Part shown: positions 16,426 through 25,657 of the stretch, piece after piece
Layout: every line of letters starts with the position of its first letter
Position numbering within the stretch: position 1 is the first letter of the stretch
Origin: Massilia forsythiae
Lineage (GTDB): Bacteria; Pseudomonadota; Gammaproteobacteria; Burkholderiales; Burkholderiaceae_D
Assembly (NCBI RefSeq): GCF_012849555.1
Contig: NZ_CP051685.1
Location: forward strand, 1,922,001-1,986,000
Reading direction: 5' to 3'
Length of the DNA stretch: 64,000 nt
Made by a program: the position numbers and the translations under genes
The notes under the pieces: model-generated
What the model saw: the letters and a program-made list of their open reading frames with translations, nothing else
Told to the model about the DNA's origin: nothing
Databases searched by the model: none

Positions 16426-18771
16426 ATGTCCAGATCCACCCTGAAAACCGCGGCGCTGGCGCTGGCCGTCCTGTCCACCCTGGCCGCGGCGGCCGCGCCG
16501 GCGCAGGCGGCCGAGCTGCCGGCGCGCGTCGGCCGCATCGCGCTGACCCAGGGGCAGGTCGCCATCGGCGCCGACGTCGGCGCCGAGATGGAAACCGCGC
16601 AGGTCAACTGGCCGGTCACCGGCGGCAACACCGTCAGCACCGCCGCCGGCGCCCGCACCGAGATCCGCATCGGCTCGACGTCGATCCGCCTGGACGGCGA
16701 TTCCTCGCTGGAAGTGGTGGCGCTGGACGACAACGCCCTGCGCCTGCGCCTGCACTACGGCAGCGCCAACGTGCGCGTCAGGAATCCGGACCTGGTGGCC
16801 GGCTTCGAGCTGGCCACGCCGCAGGCGCGCGTCTTGCTGCAGCAGCCGGCGCTGCTGCGCGTGGATGCCGAACGCGTGCGCGACACCAGCAGCGTCGCCG
16901 TGTTCGACGGCGTGGCCGTGGTCGACGGCGGCGGTTCGCAGTTGACGCTGCGCGCCGGCAAGGGCGCCGACATCGGCGACGACGACGTGCGCACCCTGGC
17001 GGCCGTCCCCGACGCCTTCGACGACTGGTCGGCCAAGCGCGACCGGCTGGAAAGCAACGCCGCGGCGGCGCGCTATGTCGACACCGAGATGACCGGCTAC
17101 GAAGACCTGGACCGCTACGGCAGCTGGCGCGACGACAGCGAATACGGCCCGCTGTGGACGCCGACGGTGGCGGCCGGCTGGGTGCCATACCGCGACGGCA
17201 GCTGGACCTGGCTCGATCCGTGGGGCTGGACCTGGGTCGACAACGCCCCCTGGGGCTACGCGCCCTTCCACTACGGGCGCTGGGTGCAGGTGAACAGCCG
17301 CTGGGCCTGGGCGCCGGGACGGCGTCCTCCGGGTGTGCGCCGCGACTATCCGGTGTGGTCGCCGGCCCTGGTCGGCTGGGTCGGCGGCGCCGGCTGGAAC
17401 GTGACCTTCCGCGACCGCAGCCACGGCCCGGGCCTGGGCTGGTATCCGCTGTCGCCGCACGAGCGCTTCGTGCCGGGCTACCGCCTTTCGGACGATCGCT
17501 TGCGCTGGCTGAACGGCCAGGTGCGTCCCGATGCGCACCCCGATCCGCGCCGCGGCCGCGACTACCGCCCGCAGGGCTTGACCGTGGTGCCGCAGGACCG
17601 CTTCGGCCGGCCCGGCCGGGTGAACGTCGCGCGTGCGCCGATCTCGACCGCGCCGCCGGCGCTGGCGCAGAACGTGCCTGCCGGCGTGCCGCCGCCGGCG
17701 CCGAACCGCCCGCAGCGCGAAGCACGACCGGCGCGCGGCGAGGGTGCCGGCCGCCCCGGGGGCATCGGTCGGCCGGGACGCGACGGCACCCTGGGCGGCC
17801 TGGCCGAGCGGGCCGCCGCCGGCGCCGCCGAGCGCAGCGCGCTCGAGCACCGTGGCGACGGCCGCCGTGACGACGACCGCCGCGGTGACGACCGCCGCGG
17901 TGACGACCGCCGCGGCATCGACATCCGCGACGGCAGCGGCCGCCGCATCGAGAGCGCCGGCGTCGAGCGCCGTCCCGACGAGCGCAGCGGTATCGATATC
18001 CGCGACAGCGCGGGACGCCGGGTCGACGGCTGGAGTATCGAGAGTGGCCGCATCGACAGCAGCGGCATCGACCGCCGCGGCGACGACCGCCGCCATATCG
18101 GTACCGACGGCGTCGAGCGCGACGGTTTCGCCGGACGGCGCGCGCCGGGGTTGACGCTCACCGGATCGGCGGCGCAGGGCTTGACGGTGACCAGCCCGCC
18201 GCCGCGCCAGTCGCCGCAGCCGGGCACGATCGCCAGTCCGCCGCCACAGCAGTCGCCGCAGCCCGGCACCATCGTCAGCCCACCGCCGCACCAGCCGCTG
18301 ACCAGCGCCGGCCCGGGTCCTGCCGTACCGACGCCGCTGCCGGCGCCGGGCTGGTCGCGCGACGAACGCCGCGAACAGTTCGAAGAGCTGCGCCGCAACC
18401 GCCGTGCGCAGGCGGCGCCGGCGCCCCTGCCCGCGGCGGCGCCGCTGCAGGCCGCGCCGGAAGCGCGTGCCGAACGCGCCGAACAGCGCAACGAGCCGCG
18501 CTTCGAGCGCGGCGAGCGTGCCGAACGCGGCAACCGCGGCTGGGAGCGCCCGGCCGGGCTGCCGGCGCCGCGCTCGGCGCCGCCGGCCGCGATCGCCGCG
18601 CCGGCGCCCGCCGCCGCACCTGCACCGGCGCGCGCCGCCATGCCGGCACCGCCGCCGGTGACAGCGGCGCCACGCCCGGCCGCACCCGCGGCGCCGACGC
18701 CGGCCCAGCGCGCCGAAGGCGGCCAGCGCCAGCACGTGGATGGGCGCGGGCGCCAGCAGCAGGAGCGTTGA
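16426..18771 (+). CDS. large exported FecR-domain/DUF6600 protein with Arg-Asp and Pro-rich repeats
   Basis: 781 residues. A signal peptide (ALALAVLSTLAAAAAPAQAA) is followed by a FecR-like beta domain (RIALTQGQVAI to EIRIGSTSIRLDGDSSLEV, GSANVRVRNPD). Next is a Trp-rich DUF6600 region (YGSWRDDSEYGPLWTP, WVPYRDGSWTWLDPWGWTWV, PWGYAPFHYGRW, SRWAWAPG, WYPLSPHERFVPGY). After about residue 470 it becomes low complexity: DDRRGDDRRGDDRRGIDIRD, two RxDxR/GIDIRD units, then three SPPPxQSPQPGTI repeats and an Ala/Pro/Arg tail with ERAEQRNE. A structural or envelope-stress role is plausible but unproved. GGAG precedes the start. Confidence 0.85.
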   Translation: MSRSTLKTAALALAVLSTLAAAAAPAQAAELPARVGRIALTQGQVAIGADVGAEMETAQVNWPVTGGNTVSTAAGARTEIRIGSTSIRLDGDSSLEVVALDDNALRLRLHYGSANVRVRNPDLVAGFELATPQARVLLQQPALLRVDAERVRDTSSVAVFDGVAVVDGGGSQLTLRAGKGADIGDDDVRTLAAVPDAFDDWSAKRDRLESNAAAARYVDTEMTGYEDLDRYGSWRDDSEYGPLWTPTVAAGWVPYRDGSWTWLDPWGWTWVDNAPWGYAPFHYGRWVQVNSRWAWAPGRRPPGVRRDYPVWSPALVGWVGGAGWNVTFRDRSHGPGLGWYPLSPHERFVPGYRLSDDRLRWLNGQVRPDAHPDPRRGRDYRPQGLTVVPQDRFGRPGRVNVARAPISTAPPALAQNVPAGVPPPAPNRPQREARPARGEGAGRPGGIGRPGRDGTLGGLAERAAAGAAERSALEHRGDGRRDDDRRGDDRRGDDRRGIDIRDGSGRRIESAGVERRPDERSGIDIRDSAGRRVDGWSIESGRIDSSGIDRRGDDRRHIGTDGVERDGFAGRRAPGLTLTGSAAQGLTVTSPPPRQSPQPGTIASPPPQQSPQPGTIVSPPPHQPLTSAGPGPAVPTPLPAPGWSRDERREQFEELRRNRRAQAAPAPLPAAAPLQAAPEARAERAEQRNEPRFERGERAERGNRGWERPAGLPAPRSAPPAAIAAPAPAAAPAPARAAMPAPPPVTAAPRPAAPAAPTPAQRAEGGQRQHVDGRGRQQQER

Positions 18772-18867
18772 GCCGGTATCGGATAGCGGCAACGTCGTCG
18801 GCGCATGGAACGCAGACTCGTGCGCGAATCAGCAAGATGCGATTGGTCCTGCAGCGGGCCAGCCGCC

Positions 18868-19446
18868 TCAGATGAGGGTGATCGCGTGCCGCAGAAGTTG
18901 GCACATCTGCGGCAAGCCCTGCTGCTCGAGCGTCAGAATGTATTCGTCGGCGCTCTTGGGCGGCTTCTTCAACTTGGTCCGGCAGTCCTTGATAACGCTG
19001 AGCATCCGGATCTGGTCGAGGTCGTATTGCGCGACCAGGAAATCATCGGGATGCAGGATGTCGATCTCATGCCGGGCGACCTTATCGTCCGGAAAATCCT
19101 TGCGATTGAAGGTGATGATCGCATCGGCGTGGCCGACGATTGCCGCGGCCAGTACATGCCGGTCGTCCGGATCCGGCAGGTTCAAAGTGGGAATGAGGTA
19201 TTCGTAGTGCTGGATGACGGCGTCCTCGATGGCACTGCTCATCAGCGCTGCCGTATGTAACAGTCTGGCCTTGTCCAGATCGGGGCGTTTGGCATGCAGA
19301 TTGCGTATCCACTCATCCTGTATCGCGGCTGTCCAGCGCGCGCCGTACAGCCCGGCCGATGCCAGACTGAGGAGAACGTCACGCAGCGGTGCCGGATACA
19401 GGACACATGCATCGAGCACCGCCGTATATCGATAGTACCCGGCCAT
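18868..19446 (-). CDS. PIN-domain endoribonuclease toxin of a type II toxin-antitoxin pair
   Basis: 192 residues, predicted VapC-like RNase. Acidic active-site residues are in the expected order: Asp12 (AVLDACVLYP), Glu45 (IQDEWIRNL), the Asp92-Asp95 group (PDPDDRHVLAAA) and Asp117 (IITFNRKDFPD). The DxDDRHVLAAA-x-ITFNRKDFP signature is typical of a longer PIN subfamily paired with excisionase-like partners. Its ATG overlaps the antitoxin stop by one base (TAATG). Base composition is visibly lower in GC than the neighbours, which suggests horizontal acquisition. Confidence 0.88.
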   Translation of the reverse strand: MAGYYRYTAVLDACVLYPAPLRDVLLSLASAGLYGARWTAAIQDEWIRNLHAKRPDLDKARLLHTAALMSSAIEDAVIQHYEYLIPTLNLPDPDDRHVLAAAIVGHADAIITFNRKDFPDDKVARHEIDILHPDDFLVAQYDLDQIRMLSVIKDCRTKLKKPPKSADEYILTLEQQGLPQMCQLLRHAITLI

Positions 19447-19910
19447 TAATACCCCATGTCGAGCTCTTGTGCCTGATCAGCCAATTCCTGCAGTGCATCG
19501 CGCGATGCTTTTTGCCTTTGATCCTTGTAAGCCACGGCATCTTCGAATTTGATGCGGCGATGCGTGCCAACCTTGTGATAGGGAATTTTTCCATCCTCCA
19601 GCAGCCGGATCAGGTAGGGCCTGGAGACATTCAGGAACATGGCCGCTTCCTGTGTCGAAACATACAGCTCCTTGGGCATGATCGTGATGGCATGCCCTTG
19701 TGCAAGCGAACCCAGCATGTCTGCGAACAAGCGCAGCACTGTTGGCGGCAATTTCAATACAGGGGAATCCTCCAATCGCTCGACGCCATCCTCCAGGATG
19801 GCGATGTTGATCGCTCGCGAATGATCCAGGGCGCTGACGATGCAGCGTTGCGCTGCCTTTGCCAGTTCGACATCTTCTTTGCTGTGCAGACGGTCTCTTA
19901 CTTCAGACAT
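19446..19910 (-). CDS. excisionase-like HTH antitoxin partner of the PIN toxin
   Basis: 154 residues. The C-terminal half is a MerR/excisionase-type winged helix (STQEAAMFLNVSRPYLIRLL, DGKIPYHKVGTHRRIKFEDA), which would bind the operon promoter. The N-terminal half is helical and acidic and may neutralise the toxin. Start 19910 is chosen because AAGGAG lies seven bases upstream; the frame stays open further upstream only by running into the inserted repeat element. The MITE-like element ends 13 bp from the start codon, so it probably displaced or supplies the promoter. Translationally coupled to the PIN gene. Confidence 0.85.
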   Translation of the reverse strand: MSEVRDRLHSKEDVELAKAAQRCIVSALDHSRAINIAILEDGVERLEDSPVLKLPPTVLRLFADMLGSLAQGHAITIMPKELYVSTQEAAMFLNVSRPYLIRLLEDGKIPYHKVGTHRRIKFEDAVAYKDQRQKASRDALQELADQAQELDMGY

Positions 19911-19923
19911 TATTTTCTCCTTA

Positions 19924-20095
19924 GAACCTATCCCAGTAGGGAGAGGGAAGTTGCTGGCGACATGCGCGTAGGCGATGCATGGCGAGCGCGGGCAAGGCGC
20001 GAGGACGCCGCATGGCGAGCCATGCAAGGACGAGCAACGCAGCACCCGCTTGCCAGGCGCGTCAGCAACGACCGAGCCCCTACTGGGATAGGTTC
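19924..20095. mobile_element. MITE-like element, 172 bp, 17-bp perfect terminal inverted repeats, TTA target duplication
   Basis: GAACCTATCCCAGTAGG at 19924-19940 is the exact reverse complement of 20079-20095. Both ends are flanked by TTA (19921-19923 and 20096-20098), consistent with a 3-bp target-site duplication. The interior is GC-rich and carries no credible gene. A TTA duplication would fit mobilisation by an IS5-type transposase supplied elsewhere; that is an inference. It sits directly against the ribosome site of the antitoxin gene. Confidence 0.78.
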
Positions 20096-20124
20096 TTAGT
20101 ACTGCGGGAAACAAGGACTGTGCT

Positions 20125-20163
20125 ACCTGGCTCGGCGGCGACCTGGTCGCCGCCGAGCCAGGT
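20125..20163. repeat. 39-bp perfect palindrome (19-1-19)
   Basis: ACCTGGCTCGGCGGCGACC (20125-20143), a single T, then its exact reverse complement (20145-20163). No T-run follows. It lies in the gene-free stretch 19911-20341, whose remainder (20164-20341) is AT-rich and must hold the promoter for ybeD-lipB-lipA; no clear hexamers stand out. Confidence 0.85.
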
Positions 20164-20341
20164 GGGCATCAACTCATGATAACTCGATCATAAGAAATAA
20201 ACGCAATAAACGCAACAAGTGCATTATATGCATCTTCAAAAATGTTTGATATATAGCAACATTTGGATCGTATCGTGCTCTTCGTGCATTCCGGCGAACC
20301 CCGGCTAGTTTGGCTACAATGCGATTTTTACTGGAGCGGCC

Positions 20342-20608
20342 ATGGACCCCAAAGATTCCCTCATCGAATACCCGAGCGATTTCCCGATCAAGGTGATGGG
20401 CGCCACGCACGACGCGTTCGCCGACACCATCGTCGAGGTGATCCTCGCCCACGATCCGACTTTCCATAAAGGCAAGATGGAAGTGCGTCCCTCGTCGAAG
20501 GGCACCTATACCGGCCTGACGGCGACCGTGCGCGCCACCAGCCGCGAACAGCTCGACGCCGTGTACTCGGCGCTGTCCGGCCATCCGATGGTCAAGGTGG
20601 TGTTGTAA
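20342..20608 (+). CDS. ybeD: YbeD/DUF493 family protein
   Basis: 88-residue cytosolic protein with an ACT-like ferredoxin fold. The sequence SLIEYPSDFPIKVMGATHD, then VEVRPSSKGTYTGLTATVRATSREQLDAVYSAL and MVKVVL at the end, is the full YbeD pattern. In many proteobacteria ybeD precedes lipB and lipA, as here, which suggests a regulatory role in lipoate metabolism that is still undefined. Start ATG follows GGAGCGGCC. Gap to lipB is 107 bp. Confidence 0.93.
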   Translation: MDPKDSLIEYPSDFPIKVMGATHDAFADTIVEVILAHDPTFHKGKMEVRPSSKGTYTGLTATVRATSREQLDAVYSALSGHPMVKVVL

Positions 20609-20715
20609 GGCCGGCGACCGCAAGGCGTCGCCGGTAACCGGCGGCGGACAAGGGACATGAGGCTGGCTTATAATGTCGGAGCAGCCTATTTGCCGCCTCT
20701 ATTTTCCCTCACTCC

Positions 20716-21450
20716 ATGCAAGCCAATCGACCTGCCGCTCCTGCCGCCAGGGGCCCGATCATCCGTGAGCTTGGCCGCGCCGACTACGACACCGTGTTCG
20801 CCGCGATGCGCGCCTTCACCGATGCGCGCACGCCGGACATGCCCGACGAGCTGTGGATCGTCGAGCATCCGCCGGTGTTCACGCTGGGCCTGGGCGCCGA
20901 CCGCGGCCACCTGCTGAGCGGTCCCGGCGTGCCCGCGCACGCGATTCCGGTGGTGCAGACCGACCGCGGCGGCGAGGTGACCTACCACGGGCCGGGCCAG
21001 GTCGTGATCTACCTGTTGATGGACCTGCGCCGCAACAAGCCGGGCGGCAAGCTGTATGCGCGCCAGTTCGTGACCAAGATCGAGCAGGCGGTCATCGATG
21101 TGCTGGCGGCGTATAATCTGGATGGCGAACGCGTCGCGGGCGCGCCCGGCATCTATATCGCGCACGGTGCGCGCCGCGGCGCCAAGATCGCCGCGCTCGG
21201 CTTGAAAGTGCGCGGCAACGGCTGCACCTATCACGGCGTCTCGCTGAACGTGGCGATGGATCTGTCTCCATTTACCTGGATTAACCCATGCGGGTATGCC
21301 GGGCTCGCCACGATCGACATGCGCACCATGGGCGTGGAAGCGCCACTGGCCGAGGTCCAGCAGGCGCTGGCACATGCGCTGGTCAAGCACCTGGCCGCGG
21401 ACGAGCCGGCCGACACGATCAAACCAACCGACACCCCTGTGGGGCAATGA
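20716..21450 (+). CDS. lipB: octanoyl-ACP:protein N-octanoyltransferase LipB
   Basis: Transfers octanoate from acyl carrier protein to lipoyl domains, first step of lipoate synthesis. 244 residues. Family motifs: [46 protein letters not shown] [14 protein letters not shown] region, [23 protein letters not shown], where the GCTYHG cysteine and the upstream GGKxxxRQFV lysine region mark the active site. The stop overlaps the lipA start by four bases (ATGA). Ribosome site is weak (CACTCC region), so start choice rests on length. Confidence 0.96.
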   Translation: MQANRPAAPAARGPIIRELGRADYDTVFAAMRAFTDARTPDMPDELWIVEHPPVFTLGLGADRGHLLSGPGVPAHAIPVVQTDRGGEVTYHGPGQVVIYLLMDLRRNKPGGKLYARQFVTKIEQAVIDVLAAYNLDGERVAGAPGIYIAHGARRGAKIAALGLKVRGNGCTYHGVSLNVAMDLSPFTWINPCGYAGLATIDMRTMGVEAPLAEVQQALAHALVKHLAADEPADTIKPTDTPVGQ

Positions 21451-22460
21451 GCCAAATGACTTCCGAAATCGATACCGGCATCGCCGTAGCGGACACACCT
21501 GCAGCAGTCTACAACGCCAGCGACAAGCAAAAAGGCGCGAGCAAGACGTCGCGCATCCCGATCAAGATCGTCCCGATCGAGCAGCACGAGCGCCTCAAGA
21601 AGCCGGACTGGATCCGGGTCAAGGCGGCCACGGCCTCGTCGCGCTTCTACGAGATCAAGGAGATCCTGCGCGCCAACAACCTGGTGACCGTGTGCGAGGA
21701 AGCCAGCTGCCCGAACATCGGCGAATGCTTCGGCAAGGGCACCGCCACCTTCATGATCATGGGCGACAAGTGCACCCGGCGCTGCCCGTTCTGCGACGTC
21801 GGCCACGGCCGTCCGGACCCGCTCGACGTCAACGAGCCGGGCAACCTGGCCAAGACCATCGCCGACCTGCGCCTGTCCTACGTCGTGATCACCTCGGTCG
21901 ACCGCGACGACCTGCGCGACGGCGGCGCCGGCCACTTCGTCGAATGCATCAGCAAGACGCGCGCATTGTCGCCCAACACCAAGATCGAGGTGCTGGTGCC
22001 GGACTTCCGCGGCCGTTTAGAGAAGGCCTTGAACATCTTTGCCGACGGCTTGCCGGACGTGATGAACCACAACCTGGAAACCGTGCCGCGCCTGTACAAG
22101 GAAGCGCGCCCGGGCGCCGACTACCAGCACTCGCTGGTGCTGCTGCGCGATTTCAAGGCCAAGTACCCGAACGCGATCACCAAGTCCGGCCTGATGGTGG
22201 GTCTCGGCGAGACCGACGAGGAAATCCTGGAAGTCATGCGCGATATGCGCGCGCACGATATCGACATGCTGACCATCGGCCAGTACCTGGCGCCGTCGAA
22301 CTCGCACCTGCCGGTGCGCCGCTACGTGCACCCGGACACGTTTAAAATGTTCGAGCAGAAGGCGTACGAGATGGGCTTCGTGCATGCGGCCGTGGGCGCC
22401 ATGGTGCGTTCGTCGTATCACGCCGACCAGCAGGCGCACGAGGCGGGCGTGGCGGCCTGA
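21447..22460 (+). CDS. lipA: lipoyl synthase LipA
   Basis: Radical SAM enzyme that inserts two sulfurs into protein-bound octanoate. 337 residues. The auxiliary cluster ligands are [12 protein letters not shown], the radical SAM motif is [10 protein letters not shown], and the C-terminal RSSYHAD serine that ligates the auxiliary cluster is present ([12 protein letters not shown]). Conserved [18 protein letters not shown] and [11 protein letters not shown] follow. Start 21447 overlaps lipB (ATGA); an in-frame ATG at 21456 is possible. The first 45 residues are variable. Confidence 0.97.
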   Translation: MSQMTSEIDTGIAVADTPAAVYNASDKQKGASKTSRIPIKIVPIEQHERLKKPDWIRVKAATASSRFYEIKEILRANNLVTVCEEASCPNIGECFGKGTATFMIMGDKCTRRCPFCDVGHGRPDPLDVNEPGNLAKTIADLRLSYVVITSVDRDDLRDGGAGHFVECISKTRALSPNTKIEVLVPDFRGRLEKALNIFADGLPDVMNHNLETVPRLYKEARPGADYQHSLVLLRDFKAKYPNAITKSGLMVGLGETDEEILEVMRDMRAHDIDMLTIGQYLAPSNSHLPVRRYVHPDTFKMFEQKAYEMGFVHAAVGAMVRSSYHADQQAHEAGVAA

Positions 22461-22466
22461 AACACA

Positions 22467-22487
22467 CGCCGCCGCTCTCCGGCGGCG
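22467..22487. terminator. 8-bp GC hairpin between convergent lipA and fdsD
   Basis: CGCCGCCG (22467-22474), loop CTCTC, CGGCGGCG (22480-22487), seven bases after the lipA stop and 19 before the fdsD stop. It could end both transcripts but has no T-run. Confidence 0.4.
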
Positions 22488-22505
22488 CACCGGCGGGCGG
22501 GCGTC

Positions 22506-22787
22506 TCAGCCCGCATCCCCTCCCGTATCCTCGTCCTTCGGCACCGACGTGCCCTCCGCCACCGCATCCTGCCGCTGGCGGTGCGCCGCGATGGCTTCCA
22601 GCACGATCGGATCGAGCCCGTCGCCGTGCGCATCGTCCACATGGTCGTAGAGCCGCACGCGCATGCGCGGCGCCCAGTAGCGCTGCAGGTGCTGGGCGAT
22701 GCCGGCCTGCGCCTCTTCCCGGTCCGGGAACGAAGCGAAAAAGCTGCCGATCTGGTTGGCCATCGTAACCAGGTGCGCGATGTTCAT
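22506..22787 (-). CDS. fdsD: formate dehydrogenase delta subunit FdsD
   Basis: 93-residue small subunit or assembly factor of the soluble NAD-dependent formate dehydrogenase. It begins MNIAHLVTMANQIGSFFASFPDR with IAQHLQRYWAPRMR following, the typical FdsD pattern (NQIAxFF, HLxxFWxPRMR). Start 22787 is 14 bases past the fdsA stop, in the same operon. In the common order fdsGBACD a sulfurtransferase fdsC would sit between fdsA and fdsD; it is missing here. Confidence 0.9.
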   Translation of the reverse strand: MNIAHLVTMANQIGSFFASFPDREEAQAGIAQHLQRYWAPRMRVRLYDHVDDAHGDGLDPIVLEAIAAHRQRQDAVAEGTSVPKDEDTGGDAG

Positions 22788-22801
22788 CGTCCGCGTTCCC
22801 C

Positions 22802-25657
22802 TCAGGCGCCCGCGTCCGCCAGGCGCGCCTGCGCCGCGCTGAAGCGTTGATATGCCTGCTGCCACGCGGACGGCTGGCTGACCGGCAGCACCTGCACCGC
22901 CGTCACCTTGTATTCGGGGCAGTTCGTCGCCCAGTCGGAATTCTCGGTGGTGATCACGTTGGCCCCGGACTCGGGAAAGTGGAAGGTGGTGTAGACCACG
23001 CCCGGCTGCATGCGCTCGGTGACCAGTGCGCGCAGCACCGTTTCTCCGGCGCGGCTGGCGATGCCGACCCAGTCGCCGTCGGCGATGCCGCGCTCCTGGG
23101 CGTCGTGCGGGTGGATTTCCAGGCGGTCCTCGTCGTGCCACTGCACGTTGTCGGTACGGCGCGTCTGCGCGCCGACGTTGTACTGCGACAGGATGCGGCC
23201 GGTGGTGAGGATCAGCGGATATTTTCGCGTCACCTTTTCCGACGTGCCGACGTATTGCGTAATGATGAAGCGGCCCTTGCCGCGCACGAATTCGTCGACG
23301 TGCATGGTCGGCGTGCCTTCCGGCGCGTCGGCGGTGCACGGCCACTGGATGCTGCCCAGCGCATCCAGGCGCGCGTAGCTGACGCCGGCGAAGGTGGGTG
23401 TCAGGCGCGCGATCTCGTCCATGATCTCGGACGGGTGGCGGTAGTCCATCGGGTAGCCCAGGTGCTTCGACAACTGCACCGTCACTTCCCAGTCGGCGTA
23501 GCCGGCGCGCGGCGCCATCACCTTGCGCACGCGCGAGATGCGCCGCTCGGCATTGGTGAAGGTGCCGTCCTTTTCCAGGAACGAGGAACCGGGCAGCAGT
23601 ACGTGGGCGAATTTCGCCGTCTCGTTCAAAAAGATGTCCTGTACCACCACGCATTCCATCGCCTGCAGCGCGGCCGTCACGTGCCGGGTGTTGGGGTCGG
23701 ACTGCACGATGTCCTCGCCCTGGCAGTACAGGCCGAGGAAGCTGCCATCCAGCGCGGCCTCGAACATGTTCGGGATGCGCAGGCCGGGCTCGGCCTGCAG
23801 GGGTACGCCCCAGGCCTGTTCGAAGGCGCCGCGCACGGTGGCGTCGGCCACGTGGCGGTAGCCCGGCAATTCGTGCGGGAAGGAGCCGATGTCGCACGAG
23901 CCCTGCACGTTGTTCTGGCCGCGCAGCGGATTCACGCCGACGCCTTCGCGCCCCACGTTGCCGGTCGCCATGGCGAGGTTGGCGATCGCCATCACGGCGG
24001 TGGAACCCTGGGCGTGCTCGGTCACGCCCAGGCCGTAATAGATGGCGGCGTTGCCGCCGGTGGCGTACAGGCGCGCGGCGGCGCGCAGCAGCGGCGCCGC
24101 CACGCCGGTAACCGCTTCCAGCGCCTCGGGCGCATTGTCGGGGCGCGCGGCGAAGTCACGCCATTGTTCGAACGCGCGCTCCTCGCAGCGTGCGGCGATG
24201 AAGTCCGTCGCCAGCAAGCCCTCGGTGACGATCACGTGCGCCATCGCGGACAGCACGGCGACGTTGGTGCCGGGCCGCAGCTGCAGGTGGACGTCCGCAC
24301 GCACGTGCGCGGTCTCGACCAGGTCGATGCGGCGCGGGTCGATCACGATCAGGCGCGCGCCCTGGCGCAGCCGCTTCTTCAGGCGCGAGGCGAATACCGG
24401 ATGGCCGTCGGTCGGGTTGGCGCCGATTACCAGCACCACGTCGCACCGTTCGACCGACTTGAAGCTCTGGGTGCCGGCCGATTCGCCCAGCGTCTGCTTC
24501 AGGCCGTAGCCGGTGGGCGAGTGGCACACGCGCGCGCAGGTGTCGACGTTGTTGTTGCCGAACGCCGCGCGCACCAGTTTCTGCACCAGGTAGCCTTCCT
24601 CGTTGGTGCAGCGCGAGGAGACGATGCCGCCGATGGCGTCGACGCCGTGTGCGGCCTGGATGCGCTTGAACTCGGACGCGGCGTGGTCGAGCGCCTCGTC
24701 CCAGCTCACTTCCCTCCACGGATCGGTGATCCTGGCCCGGATCATCGGTTTTAATATGCGGTCCTTGTGGGTGGCATAGCCCCAGGCGAAGCGCCCTTTG
24801 ACGCACGCATGGCCTTCGTTGGCCTTGCCGTCCCTGGCCGGCACCATGCGCACCACCTCGCTGCCCTTCATCTCGGCGTTCAGCGAGCAGCCGACGCCGC
24901 AGTAGGCGCAGGTCGTGTTGATGCTGTGCTCGCCCTGCCCCAGCCGGATCACCGTCTTTTCCTGCAGGGTCGCGGTCGGGCAGGCCTGCACGCAGGCGCC
25001 GCAGGACACGCACTCGGACTGCATGAAGGGTTCGCTCTGCCCGGCGGCCACGCGCGACTCGAAGCCGCGCCCGGCAATCGTCAGGGCGAAGGTGCCCTGC
25101 GTTTCCTCGCAGGCGCGCACGCAGCGGTTGCAGACGATGCACTTGGCGGAATCGAAGCTGAAATACGGGTTCGACTCGTCCTTGGCCAGATCGAGGTGAT
25201 GCGCACCTTGGTAGCCGTAGCGCACTTCGCGCAGGCCGGTGACGCCGGCCATGTCCTGCAGTTCGCAATCGCCGTTGGCGGGACAGGTCAGGCAATCGAG
25301 CGGGTGATCGGAGATATAAAGCTCCATCACGCCCTGGCGCAGCTGCTGCAGTCGGGGCGACTGGGTGCGCACCGTCATGCCCTGCTCTACCGGCGTGGTG
25401 CACGAGGCCGGATAGCCGCGGCGGCCGTCGATCTCCACCAGGCACAGGCGGCAGGAGCCGAACGGCTGCAGGCTGTCGGTGGCGCACAATTTCGGGATGT
25501 TGATGCCGGCCAGCGCGGCGGCGCGCATCACCGACGTGCCGGCCGGGACGCCGACGGCATGGCCGTCGATGTCCAGCGTGACCAGCTCGACGGCCATGTC
25601 GCCGGCGGCGGGTGGCGGCGTGCCCAGGTCGCGTGTGAGGATGGTTTCGATCATCAT
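22802..25657 (-). CDS. fdsA: NAD-dependent formate dehydrogenase alpha subunit FdsA (Mo-bis-MGD, Fe-S)
   Basis: Catalytic subunit oxidising formate to CO2. 951 residues. From the N-terminus: a 2Fe-2S domain (FGSCRLCLVEIDGRRGYPAS), a Cys/His NuoG-like cluster (LTCPANGDC), two 4Fe-4S ferredoxin clusters (CIVCNRCVRACEE; CVSCGACVQACP), the 4Fe-4S of the molybdopterin domain (CAYCGVGCSL), then the Mo-bis-MGD domains with the likely Mo-ligand cysteine in VDTCARVCHSPTGYG and GANPTDGHPV. The end has the dinucleotide-binding fold (YPLILTTGRILSQYN). Start 25657 overlaps the fdsB stop by ATGA. Formate-derived electrons go to FdsB. Confidence 0.97.
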   Translation of the reverse strand: MMIETILTRDLGTPPPAAGDMAVELVTLDIDGHAVGVPAGTSVMRAAALAGINIPKLCATDSLQPFGSCRLCLVEIDGRRGYPASCTTPVEQGMTVRTQSPRLQQLRQGVMELYISDHPLDCLTCPANGDCELQDMAGVTGLREVRYGYQGAHHLDLAKDESNPYFSFDSAKCIVCNRCVRACEETQGTFALTIAGRGFESRVAAGQSEPFMQSECVSCGACVQACPTATLQEKTVIRLGQGEHSINTTCAYCGVGCSLNAEMKGSEVVRMVPARDGKANEGHACVKGRFAWGYATHKDRILKPMIRARITDPWREVSWDEALDHAASEFKRIQAAHGVDAIGGIVSSRCTNEEGYLVQKLVRAAFGNNNVDTCARVCHSPTGYGLKQTLGESAGTQSFKSVERCDVVLVIGANPTDGHPVFASRLKKRLRQGARLIVIDPRRIDLVETAHVRADVHLQLRPGTNVAVLSAMAHVIVTEGLLATDFIAARCEERAFEQWRDFAARPDNAPEALEAVTGVAAPLLRAAARLYATGGNAAIYYGLGVTEHAQGSTAVMAIANLAMATGNVGREGVGVNPLRGQNNVQGSCDIGSFPHELPGYRHVADATVRGAFEQAWGVPLQAEPGLRIPNMFEAALDGSFLGLYCQGEDIVQSDPNTRHVTAALQAMECVVVQDIFLNETAKFAHVLLPGSSFLEKDGTFTNAERRISRVRKVMAPRAGYADWEVTVQLSKHLGYPMDYRHPSEIMDEIARLTPTFAGVSYARLDALGSIQWPCTADAPEGTPTMHVDEFVRGKGRFIITQYVGTSEKVTRKYPLILTTGRILSQYNVGAQTRRTDNVQWHDEDRLEIHPHDAQERGIADGDWVGIASRAGETVLRALVTERMQPGVVYTTFHFPESGANVITTENSDWATNCPEYKVTAVQVLPVSQPSAWQQAYQRFSAAQARLADAGA

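Noticed and set aside
19911..20114. N-terminal extension of the antitoxin frame through the MITE-like element
   Set aside because: The good ribosome site AAGGAG points to 19910 and the extension is made of inverted-repeat sequence.
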